Positions 60,233 through 64,000 of a stretch of 64,000 bases of DNA are shown here, in pieces. Within the stretch, counting starts at the first letter, position 1, and each line of letters opens with the position of its first letter. The stretch is from Chishuiella changwenlii (GTDB lineage Bacteria; Bacteroidota; Bacteroidia; Flavobacteriales; Weeksellaceae), in assembly GCF_900142565.1 (NCBI RefSeq), contig NZ_FRBH01000008.1, positions 169,442 to 233,441 on the forward strand. The letters run 5' to 3'. The position numbers and the translations under genes are program-made. The notes under the pieces are model-generated. The model was not told where the DNA came from, ran no database searches, and saw nothing but the letters and a program-made list of their open reading frames with translations.

Positions 60233-61369
60233 TTATTTATAGACAAATGCAAAATGAGCAGGAATATTTCCTGTTGTTGTTTTCCACTTAAACATTCCAT
60301 TCTTGTCAAAACAATAAACAAATCCCATCGAAACATAATCGCCAACATCTGTTAAGAAAATATCTTTCGTATTTGGATGTACAGCTATCCCATATGGTGT
60401 TCGTATATTGTTTAATTCTGCATCATTGATTAATTTATTATTGATAATTTCTTCTGTATTTGTATTAATTATACCATAAGATTTTGTTGACTGTGATGTG
60501 TTGTAATTAAATTCGTTTGAATAATAATATAACTTATCATCATCTATTGTAAAATTTGAAACAGGTATATTAAAGGTTTTCTTAATCTGATATGTTTGTG
60601 AATTGATCACATATAAATTTGATGGAACATCTCTGTAATCTCCTCTAGAAGTTACATATAAATCTCCTTGCGAATCTTTCTTTAATCGGTGAAGATTTAT
60701 TCCTACTTCTATTTTTTCTGTTTCTTTAAATGTGCTTAAATCTACAACAGATATCGTTTTGTCATAATTTGGAGCTTTATAACCACCAGAATTAGCGACA
60801 AATAATTTGTTGCCAATTACCTCCAATTCTTCGGGTTGATAGCCTACTGTTACTTCTCTCATTACAGATAAACTCAATGTATCTATTTCTACAACTTTTC
60901 CTAATGGTGCTTTCGGATCAATTGATACTGGTCCTGCATAAGAAGAAGCATAGGCTTTTCCATTTGCAAAAGTTATATACCTTCCATTTTCTAATGGAAT
61001 TGTTCCGATATGTTTAGCTGTTTTTAAATCCATTACTTCAATAAAATTAGACACATTAATTACTGCATATAATTTATTTCCATAAACTTTTATATCGTTC
61101 CCTACATCACCTAATTCTTTTACCATTGTGGGATTTGCAGTCGCATATATGTTTTTTCTATAAACACCTAAAGAGAAGTCCATAAAATCTATTGTAGCAG
61201 AATTACTTCCCATATTTCCTTCATTTAATAAGTAAAATCCTTTTACATTATTATTTTCTGGATTAGTAACACCTTCCTCTTCTTCTTCAATAATATAATT
61301 ATCTTGCGTACAACTATTGATGAAGATTAACAAGAACAAGCAACTTATTATTTGGATTATATTTCTCAT
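60233..61369 (-). CDS. btuG: BtuG-like cobamide-binding surface lipoprotein
   Basis: The 378-residue protein has a type II signal peptide with lipobox IFINSCTQD (Cys20) followed by an acidic EEEEE stretch typical of surface-exported lipoproteins. The body is a seven-bladed YncE/DUF5074 propeller with BtuG hallmarks: FYLLNEGNMGSNSATIDFMDF at ~47-67, VKELGDVGNDIKVYGNKLYAVIN, VGYQPEELEVIGNKLFVANSGGY and INLHRLKKDSQGDLYVTSRGDY. BtuG binds B12 tightly at the cell surface and hands it to BtuB. Its ATG overlaps the btuB-like stop by 4 bases (ATGA), so the two are coupled. Confidence 0.9.
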   Translation of the reverse strand: MRNIIQIISCLFLLIFINSCTQDNYIIEEEEEGVTNPENNNVKGFYLLNEGNMGSNSATIDFMDFSLGVYRKNIYATANPTMVKELGDVGNDIKVYGNKLYAVINVSNFIEVMDLKTAKHIGTIPLENGRYITFANGKAYASSYAGPVSIDPKAPLGKVVEIDTLSLSVMREVTVGYQPEELEVIGNKLFVANSGGYKAPNYDKTISVVDLSTFKETEKIEVGINLHRLKKDSQGDLYVTSRGDYRDVPSNLYVINSQTYQIKKTFNIPVSNFTIDDDKLYYYSNEFNYNTSQSTKSYGIINTNTEEIINNKLINDAELNNIRTPYGIAVHPNTKDIFLTDVGDYVSMGFVYCFDKNGMFKWKTTTGNIPAHFAFVYK

Positions 61370-63357
61370 AAATTTGCACTTAAAATTATTTTAAATTGAC
61401 GTCCTGGCATAGGATAATTATAAACGACATCGTATTGTTGATTTAGAACATTATTCAGCTCAAATGAAACTTTTAATAGATTTTGATTAATCTGAAATTC
61501 TTTATGTACCCCTAAATCATTCGTAAACCAAGGATTTAATCTATTTACTCTGATATTATCTTTGTGTACATTGTAACGCTCTCCTACATAAATAAAACTA
61601 TAATTAAAATTCCATGTTCTGTATTTCGCACTCATTACAAAAGATCCACTATTTTTTGGTGTATATGGAATTTGATTTTTATAAAATGTATCGCTAGGGT
61701 TGCTTACATCTTGTGCTTCTAAAAAGCTATAGTTCGCTGAAGGTGAAAAATGAATTTCTCCTAATTGAAAAGAAGAACGAACTTTTATATCAACTCCTTT
61801 CATTTTTGTTTTTGCGAGATTTAGCATCGTAAATCGAAATAAACTTCCCGATGGTGCTGCAACAATTTTATCTGTAACCTCATTATAATAAGCATCCGCA
61901 TCTATACTGAATGATTTAAAGAATCCATCTAACAATTTTTTATAAGAAAATCCAAGATTATACTGTGAACTATATTCTGGTTTTAAATTTGAAAAACCAA
62001 CATTCGTATAATACAAATCATTAAAAGTTGGCATTCTAAATATTCGTTTATAAAATGCTCTAATATTAAAATCTTCTCTTGTAAATGGTTGATAATTGGC
62101 AATAATTGTAGGTGTCCACACATTTTTATCTGGCGAACTTGTATTTTTTTCAACACTTTCTTTTACAAAACTCCCTAATAAACTTCCTTGTAAATAAAAT
62201 TTATCCCAACGATAAGTTGATGCAAATGCAACTAAATTAGTATGTCGTGTAGGATAAGAAAATTCCGCAAGATCTGCATCTAAATTATTAAACTGATAAT
62301 CGGTAGAGAAACTTACATCCCATTTATCTGTAATAGAATATATGTTTGCCCAAGAAACATAAGCCTCTCTTTGTATATATTTATTTTCAGCTTTTACAGT
62401 AGAAACAGTATCTGTATAATGTGTAAAATCGTATGCAAACTTTGCATTTACTTTAGATTGAAATTTATTGAATCTTTTCTCATAGCTTCCTTGTAGAAAA
62501 TAATTCTTATCTACCCAAGTTTGCCCTCTTCCATCAAAACGTCCACGAACAATAGCTGCAGGAACACCTCTATCCGAGTCGTACAAATACCCTTTAACAT
62601 TCCAATTCGAATTGTATCCTTTTCCAACTAAGCCTAATTCTACTCGTTTAGCATCTACTTGTCCATCTCTTCTTTTCAAAACAGTATCATAAGCAGTAGA
62701 GCCGTCTCTATTTTTTCGTTGATAACGAAATTTATACACACCATTAGTTTTGACATACTCTGCACTCAAAAATGCTGCTAATTGATCTGTAATTTTTTGT
62801 TCTACTCTTACAGATGGATTAATTAATTGTATTGAACCTAATTTATAACGTAAAGTAACATTGGTATTCTTATTATCTTTAAATGATGGTCTTTTTGTTT
62901 GTAGATAAATTGCGGAAGCGGAAGCATAATCTTTTGCTGGTTGAAAAATATTACTTTTTTGACCATTATAAAGCGAAATAACTTCCATATCATCTAAAGA
63001 AAACTTTCCTAAGTCAACCATTCCATTTTGTGCATTTCCAAGTTGAATACCATCATAGAAAACACCAACGTGTTGTGACCCCATTCCTCGGACATCAACA
63101 GTTTTTAATCCGCCAACTCCACCATAATCCTTTATTTGTACTCCTGCGAAATAACGAATAGCATCAGCAACTGAATGGCTGTTTAGAGCTTCGAGCTGTT
63201 CTCCTTTTAATTCTTGAGCTGGGATAACCGCTTTCTGATTTATTGATAAAATTTCAACCTGTTGTAATTCCATAATACTATCACGCTCAATTTGAGCAAA
63301 AGTATTTATAGAACACATTAAGAAAAAACAATAAGCTAGAACCTTTAGAGAATTCAT
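61366..63357 (-). CDS. btuB: TonB-dependent receptor, BtuB-like cobalamin transporter
   Basis: The 663-residue outer-membrane receptor has a signal peptide (cleaved near FAQ), a TonB box region (MELQQVEILSIN), a plug at ~50-160 with ADAIRYFAGVQIKDYGGVGGLKTVDVRGMGSQHVGVFYDG, and a barrel ending PGRQFKIILSANL. It lacks the N-terminal carboxypeptidase-like domain of SusC proteins. I chose the ATG at 63357 (MNSLKVLAY); a TTG at 63363 would add two residues. A cobalamin riboswitch in the leader and the coupled BtuG-like gene show it imports B12/cobamides with TonB energy. Confidence 0.92.
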   Translation of the reverse strand: MNSLKVLAYCFFLMCSINTFAQIERDSIMELQQVEILSINQKAVIPAQELKGEQLEALNSHSVADAIRYFAGVQIKDYGGVGGLKTVDVRGMGSQHVGVFYDGIQLGNAQNGMVDLGKFSLDDMEVISLYNGQKSNIFQPAKDYASASAIYLQTKRPSFKDNKNTNVTLRYKLGSIQLINPSVRVEQKITDQLAAFLSAEYVKTNGVYKFRYQRKNRDGSTAYDTVLKRRDGQVDAKRVELGLVGKGYNSNWNVKGYLYDSDRGVPAAIVRGRFDGRGQTWVDKNYFLQGSYEKRFNKFQSKVNAKFAYDFTHYTDTVSTVKAENKYIQREAYVSWANIYSITDKWDVSFSTDYQFNNLDADLAEFSYPTRHTNLVAFASTYRWDKFYLQGSLLGSFVKESVEKNTSSPDKNVWTPTIIANYQPFTREDFNIRAFYKRIFRMPTFNDLYYTNVGFSNLKPEYSSQYNLGFSYKKLLDGFFKSFSIDADAYYNEVTDKIVAAPSGSLFRFTMLNLAKTKMKGVDIKVRSSFQLGEIHFSPSANYSFLEAQDVSNPSDTFYKNQIPYTPKNSGSFVMSAKYRTWNFNYSFIYVGERYNVHKDNIRVNRLNPWFTNDLGVHKEFQINQNLLKVSFELNNVLNQQYDVVYNYPMPGRQFKIILSANL

Positions 63358-63436
63358 TATCAATTTCTATCAATTAGTGCTAACAGAATTATAGGAAGAA
63401 ATGAATAGATTACAGAAATAATCTACAAAATTTCCT

Positions 63437-63633
63437 GCTTCAATCCACGAAAGCATTCAACAATATTCATAAAATTGGTAGGTCTTCTGACTTGCTCTTT
63501 CTGAAAAATCCTTCCCATTCTTTCAAATAGTGAATTTATATTATCTTTTCAGAAACTATAGAACTTACAGCAGCGGGTCTGTTCAGGATTTTCACCTGAT
63601 TCCCTGTTATTAAACGGTTAAGTTTACACCAAT
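63437..63633 (-). ncRNA. Cobalamin riboswitch (large, class I-like) controlling the btuB-like operon
   Basis: On the minus strand P1 is ATTGGT (63628-63633) with ACCAAT (63474-63479). The core has GGGAATCAGGTGAAAATCC, then TGAACAGACCCGCTGCTGTAAG, and AAGTCAGAAGACCTACC near the 3' side. A long peripheral extension (about 63495-63565) contains TTTCTGAAAA/TTTTTCAGAAA pairing, absent from the two compact copies. A hairpin GCTT/AAGC (63437-63454) follows, with loop TCGTGG able to pair with CCGC of the aptamer. It should reduce expression of the five-gene uptake operon when cobalamin is bound. Confidence 0.93.
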
Positions 63634-63637
63634 CATT

Positions 63638-63668
63638 CAAAAGTAGAAATATATTTCTATATAAACAA
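63638..63668 (-). promoter_or_regulatory. Promoter of the btuB-like operon
   Basis: TTG (63666-63668), 20-nt spacer and TACTTTTG (63638-63645) on the minus strand. Transcription would begin at about the first base of the riboswitch P1 stem. Confidence 0.7.
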
Positions 63669-63728
63669 TTATATAAGAACGAGATTGGAATTTAGGTTTA
63701 AGATATAAGATTATAAGGAAGGGTTGCT

Positions 63729-63756
63729 AGAAGTTGGAAGTTCGAGGTTAGAAGTT
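63729..63756. repeat. Four tandem 7-base units of NGAAGTT type
   Basis: Consecutive heptamers AGAAGTT, GGAAGTT, CGAGGTT, AGAAGTT. They lie in the 557-base region between the btuB-like gene and the 5S rRNA, which otherwise holds the riboswitch, its promoter, a second repeat and the rRNA terminator. Confidence 0.75.
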
Positions 63757-63775
63757 AGTTTTAAGAAGTCTAAGC

Positions 63776-63827
63776 TACATTGTACTCTTTACATTGTACA
63801 TTGTACATTATACTTTTTACATTGTAC
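63776..63827. repeat. Cluster of palindromic TACATTGTAC decamers
   Basis: Four perfect copies of TACATTGTAC (63776, 63790, 63797, 63818) and one with a single change (63804) occur in 52 bases; each is nearly its own reverse complement (GTACAATGTA) and two overlap by three bases. Confidence 0.85.
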
Positions 63828-63871
63828 AATAATCTCCTATCTAGTTTCTACTATCTCAAATCTATAAACAC

Positions 63872-63904
63872 AAAAAAAGCCTCAAGTTATTCACTTGAGG
63901 CTTT
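63872..63904 (-). terminator. Terminator of the rRNA operon
   Basis: A 12-bp stem AAAGCCTCAAGT/ACTTGAGGCTTT with a 5-nt loop, followed by a T-run on the minus strand, directly after the 5S rRNA 3' end. Confidence 0.9.
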
Positions 63905-63912
63905 CAATTAAA

Positions 63913-64000
<88 letters not shown>

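Noticed and set aside
63776..63827. CRISPR array
   Set aside because: The repeats are 10 bases, overlap and have no unique spacers; no cas genes are present.

Overview
The window is chromosomal DNA from a low-GC member of the Bacteroidota, most likely class Flavobacteriia (order Flavobacteriales). The evidence is the gliding-motility lipoprotein gene gldH next to ricT and a class A PBP, the Flavobacteriia-type block pyk / IPExxxVDY-like gene / rnc / fabF / acpP, a type IX secretion (T9SS) sorting domain, BtuG-type vitamin B12 surface proteins, and promoters of the Bacteroidota type (TTG, 18-21 nt, TANNTTTG). Genus cannot be fixed from the sequence alone. No insertion sequence, prophage, CRISPR array or tRNA was found. 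The right edge enters an rRNA operon (3' part of 5S rRNA, minus strand).

Layout. (1) 1-11.2 kb, mostly housekeeping: end of a PLP aminotransferase, a DctA-type dicarboxylate transporter, a TonB-dependent siderophore receptor, ychF, a thioredoxin-like protein, an Rrf2 regulator with a hemerythrin-like protein, prs-rplY (L25/Ctc) and an OmpA-family porin. (2) 11.2-35.4 kb, a Wzx/Wzy-type surface polysaccharide locus. A plus-strand arm holds the sugar-nucleotide dehydratase, the Wza-like exporter and the Wzc-like kinase. A convergent 20-gene minus-strand arm runs from manC through nucleotide-sugar genes, flippase, glf, glycosyltransferases, an O-acetyltransferase, a polymerase and a secreted beta-helix protein to an epimerase, an initiating phosphoglycosyl transferase and a DegT aminotransferase. 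The inner genes (about 17.5-30.3 kb) look more AT-rich than their flanks. (3) 35.5-41.5 kb: pyk, IPExxxVDY-like, rnc, fabF, acpP, then divergent pckA. (4) 41.7-52.7 kb: ricT-gldH-PBP1A, an MBL-fold hydrolase, gltX, a two-gene cluster of unrecognised envelope proteins, a GH3-family protein and a DUF2797 protein. (5) 52.8-63.7 kb: a vitamin B12 regulon.

The B12 region is the most interesting part. Three separate cobalamin riboswitches lie on the minus strand within 8.5 kb, each just downstream of a good Bacteroidota promoter. The first (class I-like architecture) heads a five-gene operon: BtuB-like TonB receptor, BtuG-like surface lipoprotein, a PKD-like surface lipoprotein, a TIGR02117/DUF2459 membrane-anchored protein and a DUF4465 lipoprotein. 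The second (compact, class II-like) controls a single beta-propeller protein that ends in a T9SS sorting domain instead of starting with a lipobox. The third (also compact) controls metE, the B12-independent methionine synthase. When B12 is plentiful all three units should be turned down; when it is scarce the cell should make both its capture machinery and MetE. The two compact riboswitches share a leader layout, including a downstream leader segment complementary to their own P6 hairpin (12 nt in one, 8 nt in the other, with different sequences), which suggests an undescribed regulatory pairing.
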